A stretch of 33,240 nt of DNA from a bacterium UBP6_UBA1196 (GCA_002310035.1 DBYC01000020.1:1-33240), one strand, 5' to 3'. Positions 1-8,317 are shown, counted from the first letter of the stretch. The notes: generated by a model not told the origin, from the sequence alone. Made by a program: numbers and translations.

Positions 1-2
1 CT

Positions 3-116
3 CTCGCTGACGCTCAGGATAGCGGCGATTCAAAAACCTTCATCGATTTCATGCTTCGCCTTCATATCGAAAACATCAGGCAGCAGATTGAGGAATTTAA
101 GGGTAAAAGGAGATAA
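3..116 (+). CDS. C-terminal tail of an unknown protein (5' truncated by window edge)
   Basis: An open frame enters from the left edge and ends at a TAA at 114-116. The last 37 residues end in a charged, helix-like stretch (FIDFMLRLHIENIRQQ, then EEFKGKRR). The reading is supported by the coding-like composition and by the next gene's Shine-Dalgarno (AAGGAG, about 107-112), which overlaps its end, as in a tightly spaced operon. No family can be recognised from so short a tail. It could be spurious, but the SD overlap and amphipathic C-terminus argue for a real gene end. Confidence 0.5.
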   Translation, partial: LADAQDSGDSKTFIDFMLRLHIENIRQQIEEFKGKRR

Positions 117-126
117 AGGCAATTCC

Positions 127-471
127 ATGAACCTCATCGTTTTTACATTTATTTTTGTTTCATTTGCTCTTTCAGCGGAAAGTGAAAGCGATTTCTCGCG
201 TTTTCTTCCTGCTCCCGAAATGGTATGGATCAATGAGGAAAGCTGCAAAAACCTTGAGAACTGCCGCTATTTAGATTTTAAACTTCCGAGCAAAAATGTC
301 CTTGAAAACATTGGTAAAAATGGTTTCAGCGGCAAATTCATAACTCCGCCGCTTTTCTGGTCGTATATGCCTTATAACGGCGGAAAATCGTGGGTAACAT
401 GTTTCTCATACCCAGAAGAAAACGGCGAATCCAAACCGGATGCAGCCTCAGTCCATTGTGTGAAACGCTGA
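127..471 (+). CDS. Small secreted protein, unknown function
   Basis: The 114-residue product begins with a hydrophobic signal-peptide-like segment (residues 1 to about 17, ending in ALSA before ESESDFSR), so export to the periplasm or beyond is expected. Four cysteines follow in the mature part (in SCKNLENCR, VTCFS and VHCVKR) and could form two disulfides. The ATG at 127 is preferred over an in-frame ATG at 88 because the product then starts directly with the signal peptide and AAGGAG lies upstream, although its 14-nt spacing is long. It sits 10 nt after the preceding gene and is probably co-transcribed with it. I do not recognise a family, and no function is proposed. Confidence 0.6.
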   Translation: MNLIVFTFIFVSFALSAESESDFSRFLPAPEMVWINEESCKNLENCRYLDFKLPSKNVLENIGKNGFSGKFITPPLFWSYMPYNGGKSWVTCFSYPEENGESKPDAASVHCVKR

Positions 472-473
472 GA

Positions 474-583
474 TTCTGCACATAAATCGCAAAAAAATAT
501 GTAGATACTTGACTTTTTCTGCACATAAATCTGCACATAATTGACCTTTTCTGCATAAAAAAACCGATTTTATATGCAGAAAA
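474..583 (+). repeat. Array of TTCTGCAC/TGCATAA motifs ending in a long hairpin
   Basis: The 176-nt gap before the FMN reductase holds two identical 15-mers, TTCTGCACATAAATC, at 474-488 and 517-531. A further CTGCACATAA lies at 531-540, and a related TTGACC-TTTTCTGCATAA copy follows from 541. A perfect 11-bp inverted repeat, TTTTCTGCATA (547-557) and TATGCAGAAAA (573-583), closes a 15-nt loop. There is no U-run after the hairpin, so it is not a classic terminator. Regulator-binding sites or a decayed dispersed repeat are both possible. The shared AAATCTGCAC core recurs near 23424 and 23457. Confidence 0.6.
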
Positions 584-605
584 ACTAACTTTCCTGATTT
601 TTGTG

Positions 606-611
606 TATAAT
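606..611 (+). promoter_or_regulatory. Candidate -10 element for the FMN reductase gene
   Basis: A perfect TATAAT at 606-611 lies 37 nt upstream of the start codon at 648. The expected -35 position (about 583-588) has no good TTGACA match, so the promoter may depend on an activator, possibly linked to the repeat array just upstream. Confidence 0.4.
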
Positions 612-647
612 GTCTCGGATTTTTGACAACCAATAACGGAGAGAAAA

Positions 648-1205
648 ATGACCAAAAAAATTCTTTTTATCATCGGTTCTTTGAGAAAGAAATCGTTCAA
701 CAGGCAGCTTGCCGCGAAATGCGCCGAAATACTCGCGGAAACCGGTGATGTCGAAATCAAAACGCTTAATTACAGCGATATTCCCTTTATGAATCAGGAT
801 GTTGAGGCTGCTCTTCCGGCGGCTGTGAGCCGTGTCCGCTCTGAAATTCAGACAGCTGACGCGCTTTGGATCTTCACGCCGGAATACAATTTCGCAATTC
901 CAGGTGTGCTCAAGAATCTGCTTGACTGGCTTTCTCGTCCGCTTGTTCCCGGTGATTTTTCAAGCGGAACGGCAGTTGCGGGCAAAAAAGTCACTTTCTG
1001 CGGAGTCGGCGGTAAAAACGCGACCAAAAATGTCCGTGCAGACCTCAAAAAACTCCTTGATTTCATCCGCATGGAAGTTGTCTGCGGCGAAGGAAACGGC
1101 TTCTCGGCTGACGCTGCGGCTTTCCAAAGCGATGTTATGATTTTAAGCGGCGAAGACACCGCAATTTTAAGGAATCAGGCTGAAGAGTTTCTGAAAGCAT
1201 TATGA
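648..1205 (+). CDS. NADPH-dependent FMN reductase / quinone reductase family flavoprotein
   Basis: This 185-residue cytoplasmic flavodoxin-like protein belongs to the NADPH-dependent FMN reductase family (COG0431; ChrR, YieF and azoreductase relatives). Visible hallmarks are the FMN phosphate loop GSLRKKSFNR (residues 9-18) and the flavin-contacting TPEYNFAIPGVLKNLLDWLS with the usual PEYN core. Family members reduce quinones, azo compounds, metals or free FMN using NAD(P)H, and the true substrate cannot be told from sequence. The start has an SD (CGGAGAG) 6-8 nt upstream, and length is normal for the family. It stands alone: its own -10 lies upstream and gmd has a separate promoter downstream. 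An unusual motif array in its upstream region suggests regulation. Confidence 0.88.
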   Translation: MTKKILFIIGSLRKKSFNRQLAAKCAEILAETGDVEIKTLNYSDIPFMNQDVEAALPAAVSRVRSEIQTADALWIFTPEYNFAIPGVLKNLLDWLSRPLVPGDFSSGTAVAGKKVTFCGVGGKNATKNVRADLKKLLDFIRMEVVCGEGNGFSADAAAFQSDVMILSGEDTAILRNQAEEFLKAL

Positions 1206-1251
1206 TTCCGTCTTCATATAGTCTGTCTCAAAATTTTCAACACACTCTTTC

Positions 1252-1279
1252 TTGACTCAATTTTTCCTATCAATAAAAT
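1252..1279 (+). promoter_or_regulatory. Sigma-70-type promoter for gmd
   Basis: TTGACT (1252-1257) and TAAAAT (1274-1279) are separated by 16 nt and end 33 nt before the gmd start codon. Both hexamers are one mismatch from consensus. Confidence 0.6.
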
Positions 1280-1312
1280 TTTGTGTTTTCGCTGTTTCAT
1301 TCGGAGGAAAAA

Positions 1313-2452
1313 ATGGTAAAAAAAGCTCTCATCACGGGAATCACAGGGCAGGACGGTTCTTACTTGGCGGAATTTCTTCTTGAAAAAGGCTACGAAGTCC
1401 ACGGCATAAAAAGGCGCAGTTCGTCGTTCAACACTGACAGAATTGACCACATTTATAAAGATATTCACGATAAAAACAGAAACTTCACTCTCCATTACGG
1501 AGATCTGACGGACGCGACGAACCTGATTCGGATAATGCAGGAAGTGAAACCTGACGAAATCTATAATTTAGCGGCACAGTCGCATGTCAAAGTGTCGTTT
1601 GAAACAGCGGAATATACCGCAAATTCCGACGCTCTGGGAACCTTGCGGCTCCTTGAGGGAATCAGGATCCTCGGGATGGAAAAATCGACAAAGTTCTATC
1701 AGGCTTCGACTTCGGAACTTTTCGGAAAGGCAGCTGAAGTGCCGCAGAGCGAAAGAACGCCCTTTTATCCGCGAAGTCCGTATGCAGCTGCAAAAATCTA
1801 TGCATACTGGATCACTGTGAACTACCGCGAATCCTACGGTCTCCATGCAAGCAACGGTATCCTTTTCAACCACGAATCACCGAGGCGCGGCGAAACTTTC
1901 GTCACGAGAAAGATCACACGTGCCGCGGCAAGGATAATCCTCGGGATGCAGGATATGCTTTACCTCGGGAACCTCGACGCAAAGCGCGACTGGGGACATG
2001 CAAAAGACTATGTCAGGGCAATGTGGCTCATTCTCCAGCAGGAAAAACCCGATGATTTCGTCATTGCGACAGGCAGAACTTCATCGATCCGTGATTTCGT
2101 AAAAACTGCGTTTGCATGTGTCGGAATAAAGATCAAATTCACAGGCAGCGGAATTGACGAAAAAGGTATCATCGAAGAGATCGATCCTGCAAAACTTTCT
2201 AAAATCACTGATAAGATCCATGTAAAAGAAGGACAGGAGATCATCAGCGTCGATCCGCGCTACTTCAGGCCGACAGAGGTCGATATCCTTCTTGGAAATC
2301 CGGCAAAAGCTGAAAAGATCCTCGGCTGGAAAGCTGAAATCACAATGGAAAAACTGGCTGAAGAGATGATGTTTTCCGACATCGAAGAAGCCAAAAAAGA
2401 GGCACTTCTTATCGGCAACAACTATTTTGTCCGCGAAAATTACGGCGAATAA
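1313..2452 (+). CDS. gmd: GDP-mannose 4,6-dehydratase
   Basis: Gmd converts GDP-D-mannose to GDP-4-keto-6-deoxy-D-mannose, the precursor of GDP-fucose, GDP-rhamnose, GDP-perosamine and related sugars of LPS and capsule. It is an extended short-chain dehydrogenase of 379 residues. The NADP-binding glycine motif is GITGQDG (9-15), the catalytic Ser/Thr region is ASTSELFG (131-138), and the active-site Tyr/Lys pair is Tyr157 and Lys161 in SPYAAAK. The strongly family-specific NHESPRRGETFVTRKITRA follows, and RPTEVDILLG lies near the C-terminus. ATG 1313 was chosen over an in-frame ATG at 1283 because GGAGG sits 5 nt upstream and the product then starts at MVKKALIT. No follow-on enzyme (GDP-fucose synthase or reductase) is in the window, so the end sugar is unknown. 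Confidence 0.97.
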   Translation: MVKKALITGITGQDGSYLAEFLLEKGYEVHGIKRRSSSFNTDRIDHIYKDIHDKNRNFTLHYGDLTDATNLIRIMQEVKPDEIYNLAAQSHVKVSFETAEYTANSDALGTLRLLEGIRILGMEKSTKFYQASTSELFGKAAEVPQSERTPFYPRSPYAAAKIYAYWITVNYRESYGLHASNGILFNHESPRRGETFVTRKITRAAARIILGMQDMLYLGNLDAKRDWGHAKDYVRAMWLILQQEKPDDFVIATGRTSSIRDFVKTAFACVGIKIKFTGSGIDEKGIIEEIDPAKLSKITDKIHVKEGQEIISVDPRYFRPTEVDILLGNPAKAEKILGWKAEITMEKLAEEMMFSDIEEAKKEALLIGNNYFVRENYGE

Positions 2453-2462
2453 CGCTGAAAAC

Positions 2463-2491
2463 TTTAAAACTTCGATTCTTTTTGGTATAAG
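2463..2491 (+). promoter_or_regulatory. Possible promoter for the panC-folK-der-mltG cluster
   Basis: TATAAG (2486-2491) lies 42 nt before panC, with a weak TTTAAA (2463-2468) 17 nt upstream. The 81-nt gap after gmd has no evident terminator, so read-through from gmd is also possible. Confidence 0.35.
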
Positions 2492-2533
2492 CGCACAGTT
2501 TTTCATGTTTTTTATCAATTATAGGAGTTCATT

Positions 2534-3394
2534 ATGAAAGTTTTATACGAAATCAGCGAAGTGAGAGCGGCAAGACGCGAATGCAGATCGACTCTGGGAC
2601 TTGTTCCTACGATGGGCGCGCTCCATGAAGGGCATCTTTCACTCATTAAAAAAAGTGTTGAGAAATGTGAAAAAACGATCGTTTCGATCTTTGTAAATCC
2701 GACTCAGTTCGGTCCGAACGAAGATTACGAAAAGTATCCGAGAACTGTTGAGGAAGACCTCAAAAAATGTGAGGCGGCAGGTGCGGATTATGTATTTTTG
2801 CCGACAAATTCAGTGATTTACGGCGAGACTAAACCGCTTGTCACCCTTAATGTCGATAAAGAGCTGACTTCGATCCTATGCGGAAAAAGCAGACCTATCC
2901 ACTTCAACGGCGTGGCGCAGATCGTATCGATCCTTTTCAACATCGCGCAGCCTGACACAGCGTTTTTCGGAGAAAAGGACTACCAGCAGCTGACAGTCAT
3001 CCGCAAAATGGTTTCCGACCTTCACTTTCCGCTTGAAATCGTAGGCGTTCCGACTGTCAGAGAGGCAAGCGGACTGGCTAAAAGTTCAAGAAACCGCTAC
3101 CTTTCGGAAAATGAGCTCGCAGTTGCGCCAAATATTTACAAAACCATGAATATTATTAAAGAAAAAGCTGAAAAATGCCGCAAAGAAAATAAAACTGTTT
3201 CTGTCGAATCGCTTGAAAACGAGGCAAAAAAAATGATTTCTGAGCTCGTCCCCGGCTCAAAAATCGACTACTTCGAGATCCGCAGCACGAATGACCTTTC
3301 AAGAAGCGCGAACCTTGCCTGCGATTCAAGGATTTTTACCGCGGTCTATGTCGGAACGACAAGGCTTATCGACAACCTTTACATCGGAAAATAA
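2534..3394 (+). CDS. panC: Pantothenate synthetase
   Basis: PanC joins pantoate and beta-alanine using ATP to make pantothenate, the coenzyme A precursor, in the cytoplasm. The 286-residue length matches the family. The nucleotidyltransferase HxGH motif lies in PTMGALHEGHLSL (25-37; His31 and His34). FVNPTQFGPNEDYEKYPR and FFGEKDYQQL follow, then the KMSKS-like SSRNRYLS. The SD is AGGAG (about 2522-2526). It is the first gene of a four-gene block, 12 nt before folK. Neither panB nor panD is present here, so the pathway must be completed elsewhere. Confidence 0.97.
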   Translation: MKVLYEISEVRAARRECRSTLGLVPTMGALHEGHLSLIKKSVEKCEKTIVSIFVNPTQFGPNEDYEKYPRTVEEDLKKCEAAGADYVFLPTNSVIYGETKPLVTLNVDKELTSILCGKSRPIHFNGVAQIVSILFNIAQPDTAFFGEKDYQQLTVIRKMVSDLHFPLEIVGVPTVREASGLAKSSRNRYLSENELAVAPNIYKTMNIIKEKAEKCRKENKTVSVESLENEAKKMISELVPGSKIDYFEIRSTNDLSRSANLACDSRIFTAVYVGTTRLIDNLYIGK

Positions 3395-3406
3395 CAAGAC
3401 TGCACG

Positions 3407-3943
3407 ATGAAATACATTCTTTCCTTAGGTTCAAATATCGGCAACAGCTTTGAAAACCTGAAAAAGGCGATTTCAAAACTCGAAGAAAAATCGATTTTTA
3501 TCGACGACTGCTCGAGCGTTTACGCCTCGACACCGGTCGATTACCTCACACAGGCAGATTTTCTTAATATGTCGCTCATTGCGGAAGCCGCTTACGAGCC
3601 AGTACAAATGCTTGAAAAGCTTAAAGAAATTGAGCATGAGATGGGAAGAGTCAAAACGATCGAAAAAGGACCGCGCAACATAGATCTTGACATTATTTTC
3701 TGGGAAAAAGGGAGTTTTGAATCAGAAGATCTGACGATTCCGCATAAAGAGGCTGCAAACAGGCTTTTTGTGATTTTTCCGACGCTTGAAATCATTGACA
3801 ATTCAGAATATTTCCGCAAAGAAAAGGCACATTTTCACTTTATTCTCGAAACAGATCAGAGAAGATTTTTAGGGCAAAAAATAGAAAAACTTTATCCTTT
3901 CAAAATAGGCGAAGAAAATTTCGGCTGGAATGAGACAAATTAG
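3407..3943 (+). CDS. folK: 2-amino-4-hydroxy-6-hydroxymethyldihydropteridine pyrophosphokinase (HPPK)
   Basis: FolK transfers pyrophosphate from ATP to 6-hydroxymethyl-dihydropterin in folate synthesis. Family marks are the N-terminal LSLGSNIGN, the substrate-site VYASTPVDYLTQADFLNM, and the signature KGPRNIDLDIIFW whose DxD aspartates bind magnesium, followed by LTIPH. At 178 residues it is slightly longer than typical (about 160), with a divergent C-terminal tail. It starts 12 nt after panC without a strong SD, suggesting translational coupling, and ends 16 nt before der. The neighbours are vitamin and housekeeping genes and give no special context. Confidence 0.94.
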   Translation: MKYILSLGSNIGNSFENLKKAISKLEEKSIFIDDCSSVYASTPVDYLTQADFLNMSLIAEAAYEPVQMLEKLKEIEHEMGRVKTIEKGPRNIDLDIIFWEKGSFESEDLTIPHKEAANRLFVIFPTLEIIDNSEYFRKEKAHFHFILETDQRRFLGQKIEKLYPFKIGEENFGWNETN

Positions 3944-3959
3944 ATAAAAGAGCAGAAAA

Positions 3960-5330
3960 ATGAGTAAAATTATCAACAACGTCAAGCCGCTTATCGCTAT
4001 CGTAGGCCGCCCGAATGTCGGAAAATCGACCTTGTTCAACAAAATCCTGAACAAAAACTCGGCGATCGTCGACGATATGCCTGGAGTGACGCGCGACCTC
4101 AACTATCAGGATCTTATTTACGACGACAAACCTTTCACGATCATCGATACCGGCGGTTTTCACATTGACGAGGACGAGACCGACGCGATAACAAAGGGGA
4201 TCCGCGACCAGATAAACGAAGTCCTGGACGAAGTTGACGGCGTTCTCATGCTTTGCGACGGCGAGGCCGGACTTACCGGAAGCGACAAGGAGATCTATCA
4301 CATGATCCGCGTCAAAGGGCTCCGTTCGTGGCTTGCAGTTTCGAAAATCGATTCCGAAAACAAGGAGATCGCGGCCGCCGAATTTTACGAAACAGGCGCC
4401 GAAATGGTTTATCCTGTCTCTGGAAAAACAGGTTACGGCGTTTTCGATATGCTTGACGACATCACAAAGGATTTCTGGACAGAAAAAGAGATCAACGAAA
4501 AGCTTCCCCCCGCTCCCGAAGAGATAAAGATCGCGATCTTCGGCCGTCCGAATGTCGGAAAATCGACACTCGTCAACAAGATCATCGGCCAGGACAAGAT
4601 GCTCGTGAGCCCGATCCCGGGAACGACGATGGATCCGATAGATTCGACTGCAAAATTCATGGGAAAAACGCTCCGCCTCATCGATACTGCCGGAATCAGA
4701 CGTAAGAAAAAAATCGAAATGCTCATGGAAAAGGCGGCGATCGTCCGCGCTTTCCACTCTGTCGACCGCTCAGACATCGTAATTTTCATGATGGACGCTC
4801 AGGAACTGGCTACCGACCAGGATCTCAGAATTCTGGGCCTTGCCCACGACAAGGGAAAAGGGATAATCATCGTCATAAACAAGTGGGACCTCATCGAAAA
4901 AGAGACCGGGACCTACGAAAAAATCGTGCAGGATCTCCGCGACAGGATGAAATTTGCCCCCTACGCGCCGATAATTTCGATATCTGCAATGCAGGGGATG
5001 CGTGTGCAGAAACTGCTTGAGAAGGTGCTTTCCGTGCACGAGAACTACCACAAGATGATCGACGACGAGACTCTGGAAGAGTGGCTTTCGGCCGTTCTCT
5101 CCAAAAATCCGCCGCCACTCACTAGAAAAAACAAAATGATCCACTTCAACGGGATCACAATGGAACAGACTTCGCCGCTCACCGTCGTAATCAAAGTAAG
5201 CGCGCCGAACGACATCCATTTTTCCTACGACAGATACCTTCTGAACAAGTTCTATGAGGCTTTTCCGTACGAGGGAGTGCCGGTGAAAATAGTTTACAGA
5301 CACAGCTTTAAAAAGCCGAAAAAGGGGTAA
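3960..5330 (+). CDS. der: Ribosome assembly GTPase Der (EngA)
   Basis: Der is an essential double-GTPase that assists late 50S ribosomal subunit assembly. Its 456 residues hold two tandem G domains and a C-terminal KH-like domain. Domain 1 has P-loop GRPNVGKST (16-24) and DTGG (63-66). Domain 2 has a second GRPNVGKST (195-203), DTAG (242-245) and a normal NKWD (307-310). The C-terminal part, including NPPPLTRKNK and IHFSYDRYLLNKFYE, resembles the KH-like domain. In domain 1 the base-recognition motif reads SKID (128-131) instead of NKxD, so Asn is replaced by Ser. The gene starts 16 nt after folK and ends 2 nt before mltG, indicating tight coupling. Confidence 0.97.
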   Translation: MSKIINNVKPLIAIVGRPNVGKSTLFNKILNKNSAIVDDMPGVTRDLNYQDLIYDDKPFTIIDTGGFHIDEDETDAITKGIRDQINEVLDEVDGVLMLCDGEAGLTGSDKEIYHMIRVKGLRSWLAVSKIDSENKEIAAAEFYETGAEMVYPVSGKTGYGVFDMLDDITKDFWTEKEINEKLPPAPEEIKIAIFGRPNVGKSTLVNKIIGQDKMLVSPIPGTTMDPIDSTAKFMGKTLRLIDTAGIRRKKKIEMLMEKAAIVRAFHSVDRSDIVIFMMDAQELATDQDLRILGLAHDKGKGIIIVINKWDLIEKETGTYEKIVQDLRDRMKFAPYAPIISISAMQGMRVQKLLEKVLSVHENYHKMIDDETLEEWLSAVLSKNPPPLTRKNKMIHFNGITMEQTSPLTVVIKVSAPNDIHFSYDRYLLNKFYEAFPYEGVPVKIVYRHSFKKPKKG

Positions 5331-5332
5331 GC

Positions 5333-6364
5333 ATGAAAAAAATAATTTTAACGGTTTTTATAATCGTGATTGCAGTCGCGCTTTTCAAATGTTACTCGGT
5401 TTACAGCGGATACCAGTCTTTCAAAACGACGGCGATCGATGTTCCGGCCGGAACGACTGTAGTCATCGAGAAAGGAAACACTTGGAACTCAGCCGCTAAA
5501 AAGCTTGCCGAAGCAAAAGTCATCACCGACGCTAAACAGTTCATGTGGATGGTCAAGGAAAAGGATTTCGGAAAATCGCTGAAAACTGGCGAATTCGAGT
5601 TTTCCGGCGCGATGAATCCCGAAGAAGTCGCGAAAAAAATCATGAGCGGTAAAGTGAAACTCTACTCTTTCACGATTCCCGAAGGCTACAACAAATACGA
5701 TGCGGCTGCGGTTTTCAAAGGTCTCGAATGGATGAACGGAAACGACAAATTCCTCGGAATCTGCCACGACAAAAACTTTCTCGAATCGATCGGCGCAAAG
5801 AACAAACAAAGCTGTGAAGGACTGCTTTTCCCGTCGACATACAGCTTTCCGAGAGGAAGTGACATAATCGCCGTCATGAAAAAAATGGCTGACCAGATGA
5901 AAGCGACTCTGGCGAAATATCAGACCGAGATCGACAAATCGGACATGGACGTTTACGACCTGCTGAAGCTTGCCTCGATCGTCGAAAAAGAGACCGGCGT
6001 CAAATCGGAACAGCCGCAGATCGCGTCGGTTTTCCTAAACAGAAAGAGAATAGGAATGAAAATGCAGACAGATCCGTCGGTAATTTACGGTCTGCTGCCG
6101 AAATTCAACGGAAACATCACAAAAAAAGACCTGATGACCGACCATCCGTGGAACACCTACACCCGCTACGGTTTCCCTGCAACTCCGCTCTGCTTCCCGG
6201 GCGACAGCGCGATAAAAAGCGTTCTTCATCCGGACGAAACGAAATTCCTCTATTTTGTCGCGACAGGAAAAGGCTATCATTATTTCTCAAGAACGCTCAA
6301 AGAGCACAACGCGGCTGTAGAACACTATCAGGTCCAGGGCAGAAGGGATAAATTCGTATACTGA
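5333..6364 (+). CDS. mltG: Endolytic murein transglycosylase MltG (YceG family)
   Basis: MltG is an inner-membrane lytic transglycosylase that cuts nascent peptidoglycan strands and so sets their length. The 343-residue protein has one N-terminal membrane anchor (about 4-19), a LysM-like region (about 37-110) and the YceG catalytic domain. The signature LASIVEKETG places the catalytic glutamate at residue 218, matching E. coli MltG. QTDPSVIYG, HPWNTYTRYGFPATP and a late YFVATGKGYHYFSRT are also conserved. The start lies 2 nt after the der stop with AAAAGGGG upstream, so translation is coupled. The stop directly abuts that of the convergent kinase gene with no spacer, so any terminator must lie inside the kinase sequence. 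Confidence 0.95.
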   Translation: MKKIILTVFIIVIAVALFKCYSVYSGYQSFKTTAIDVPAGTTVVIEKGNTWNSAAKKLAEAKVITDAKQFMWMVKEKDFGKSLKTGEFEFSGAMNPEEVAKKIMSGKVKLYSFTIPEGYNKYDAAAVFKGLEWMNGNDKFLGICHDKNFLESIGAKNKQSCEGLLFPSTYSFPRGSDIIAVMKKMADQMKATLAKYQTEIDKSDMDVYDLLKLASIVEKETGVKSEQPQIASVFLNRKRIGMKMQTDPSVIYGLLPKFNGNITKKDLMTDHPWNTYTRYGFPATPLCFPGDSAIKSVLHPDETKFLYFVATGKGYHYFSRTLKEHNAAVEHYQVQGRRDKFVY

Positions 6365-8281
6365 CTAACGCTCGAAATTCTTGATAAGTCTGGTGGTTTC
6401 ACCCGATTTCAATTCGACTTCAAAAATCTTGTCGAAATCCGATTTCAGACCTTTGAAACGGATTTTATAAGTTCCTGCAGGCAGCTCGTGCTGAGAAATA
6501 GGCGTCGCTTTAAGCCGTTTTCCGTTGATGTATATCATCGCCGCCGGAATGCTTGCGATTGTCAGGTATGCAGGCTCGCCGATCTCCGAAGATTTCGAAA
6601 CGGAGTTGTCCTTTTTTGATTTTGATTGCTGCTGCGCTGCCGGAGCATTTTTCATCGGTTTCAGAATAACGCCGATCTCCTTGTTCATGTTTGCCGGAAC
6701 TTTACCGATATTCTCCTCGTACGGAAAATAGCCGCGCTTCTCGACCCGGACAACGATATCAAGCCCGACCGGAATGTCGTTGACGATAGTCGGTGTCAGG
6801 GCTTCGACTTTTTTATCATTGATGAAAAGCAGAGCACCGTCGGGATCGGATTTCACGGTTATCATCGTCTTCTGTTCGCCGATGCGGTACATTTTGACAT
6901 ATTTTTCAAGCTTGTCGCCTTTGCTAAGAAATATGCTTTCCCGAACATCGACAAAATCTTTTTTGGAAAACAGGATCTCATGCTGACCAGCGAGCAATCC
7001 GTCGATAACGCACGGAGTTTCGCAGCGTTTCTGATACATGCTGTTCTCGTCAATCACGACGATCGTCTTTTTCTCGTTAGAATCGACGATCAGCGAAGCC
7101 ATATCCTTTTTATTTCCGCCCATGACAAAAAGAAGGGCGACAGCAAAACCGACGGCGATCAGAACCGCGGCAAAAACGATCACCAGCTTCTTGGACGAGG
7201 ATTTTGAACTCTTGGAAACCTCTTCGTCATCGCTGAATTCGTCAGTGTGAAGCGGCTGCGAACTTTCGCGGAGCGGCATGTCGACAGGTTTTTTGATTTT
7301 CTGATATTCCTCAAGTTTGGCAGTCTCTTCCTCAAGCTCGTCGGCAAAGAATTCACTCATGAAGTTCATCATATCCTGACGCGAGAAAGTTTTTCCGCTC
7401 GAATAGCTGAACTTTTTGAGATCTTCCGAAAACTCGCTTGCCCACTGGTAACGCTCCTCCCTGTCTTTTGCAAGAGCCTTGAGAACTATTCTGTCAAGTT
7501 CAGGAGGCACAGCGCTGTTGAAAACGCTTGGAGGCAGAACTTCCGCTTTTCTTATTTTTTCAAGTGTCTCGACATCGTTTTTGCCGAGGAAAAGGCGTTT
7601 TCCTGTGAGCATCTCGAAGAAAACTACGCCGAGCGAGAAAATATCGCTTCGTCTGTCGATCGGCTGTCCGCTCACCTGCTCAGGTGACATATAGCTGAAC
7701 TTGCCTTTCAGCATTCCGACCTGGGTCTTTGTTGATTTGCTCTTCGCTTTAGCGATACCGAAGTCGATAAGTTTTACCGTTCCTTCGTATGAAACGATCA
7801 TGTTCTGCGGCGAAATATCGCGGTGAACGATGTTGAGCGGATTCATCTTCTCGTCTGTTTTGCGGTGCGCGTAGTCCAAGCCGTCGCAAACCTGCGAAAT
7901 GATATACGCGCTCTGCTCGACCGGCATCAGAAGATCGACTCTTTTCAGTCTTTTGCGGATCGTTTTGATGTCTTTTCCGTTGATAAGCTCCATCGCGATG
8001 AAATATGAACCGTCGATTTTTCCGAGCTCGAAGATCTGCACGACGTTCGGGTGCTGGAGTTTTACAGCGATTTTTGCTTCATCGACGAACATTTTGATAA
8101 ATTCGGCATCTTCCGCTACCTCAGGCAGAATCCTTTTTATAGCGACGATTTTCTCGAAACCCTCGACACCGAACATCTTGGCTTTGAAAACTTCAGCCAT
8201 TCCGCCGACGTTGATGAGTTCTAAAAGATAATATTTTCCGAATAATCTTGGCAGCTTATAAGTCGAATTATTTTCTTCCAT
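6365..8281 (-). CDS. Membrane Ser/Thr protein kinase with C-terminal PEGA-like repeats
   Basis: This 638-residue Hanks-type kinase has a cytoplasmic catalytic domain (about 17-290), a charged Ser/Lys-rich juxtamembrane stretch (about 320-365), one membrane segment (about 365-387) and an extracytoplasmic part. Catalytic features are the VAIKR lysine (Lys49), HRDISPQN (153-160; Asp155), DFG (173-175) and MSPEQ (198-202). The HRDISPQN form is common in myxobacterial and deltaproteobacterial kinases. Outside the membrane I see three PEGA-like beta units (about 405-465, 472-540 and 571-636), with PVGLDIVVRVEKRGYFP and PAGTYKIRFKG typical of the fold. They may sense the envelope or bind peptidoglycan; this is inference. 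The gene follows pal but has its own strong promoter. A PP2C phosphatase at 17921-18685 is a plausible antagonist. Confidence 0.92.
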   Translation of the reverse strand: MEENNSTYKLPRLFGKYYLLELINVGGMAEVFKAKMFGVEGFEKIVAIKRILPEVAEDAEFIKMFVDEAKIAVKLQHPNVVQIFELGKIDGSYFIAMELINGKDIKTIRKRLKRVDLLMPVEQSAYIISQVCDGLDYAHRKTDEKMNPLNIVHRDISPQNMIVSYEGTVKLIDFGIAKAKSKSTKTQVGMLKGKFSYMSPEQVSGQPIDRRSDIFSLGVVFFEMLTGKRLFLGKNDVETLEKIRKAEVLPPSVFNSAVPPELDRIVLKALAKDREERYQWASEFSEDLKKFSYSSGKTFSRQDMMNFMSEFFADELEEETAKLEEYQKIKKPVDMPLRESSQPLHTDEFSDDEEVSKSSKSSSKKLVIVFAAVLIAVGFAVALLFVMGGNKKDMASLIVDSNEKKTIVVIDENSMYQKRCETPCVIDGLLAGQHEILFSKKDFVDVRESIFLSKGDKLEKYVKMYRIGEQKTMITVKSDPDGALLFINDKKVEALTPTIVNDIPVGLDIVVRVEKRGYFPYEENIGKVPANMNKEIGVILKPMKNAPAAQQQSKSKKDNSVSKSSEIGEPAYLTIASIPAAMIYINGKRLKATPISQHELPAGTYKIRFKGLKSDFDKIFEVELKSGETTRLIKNFER

Positions 8282-8317
8282 AAGAAAACCCGCAAAAAAT
8301 AACTAAAAATCGTATTT

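Noticed and set aside
3900..4757. 285-codon minus-strand frame inside der
   Set aside because: Overlaps an essential, clearly recognised gene and shows no family features; codon bias of der opens the opposite frame.
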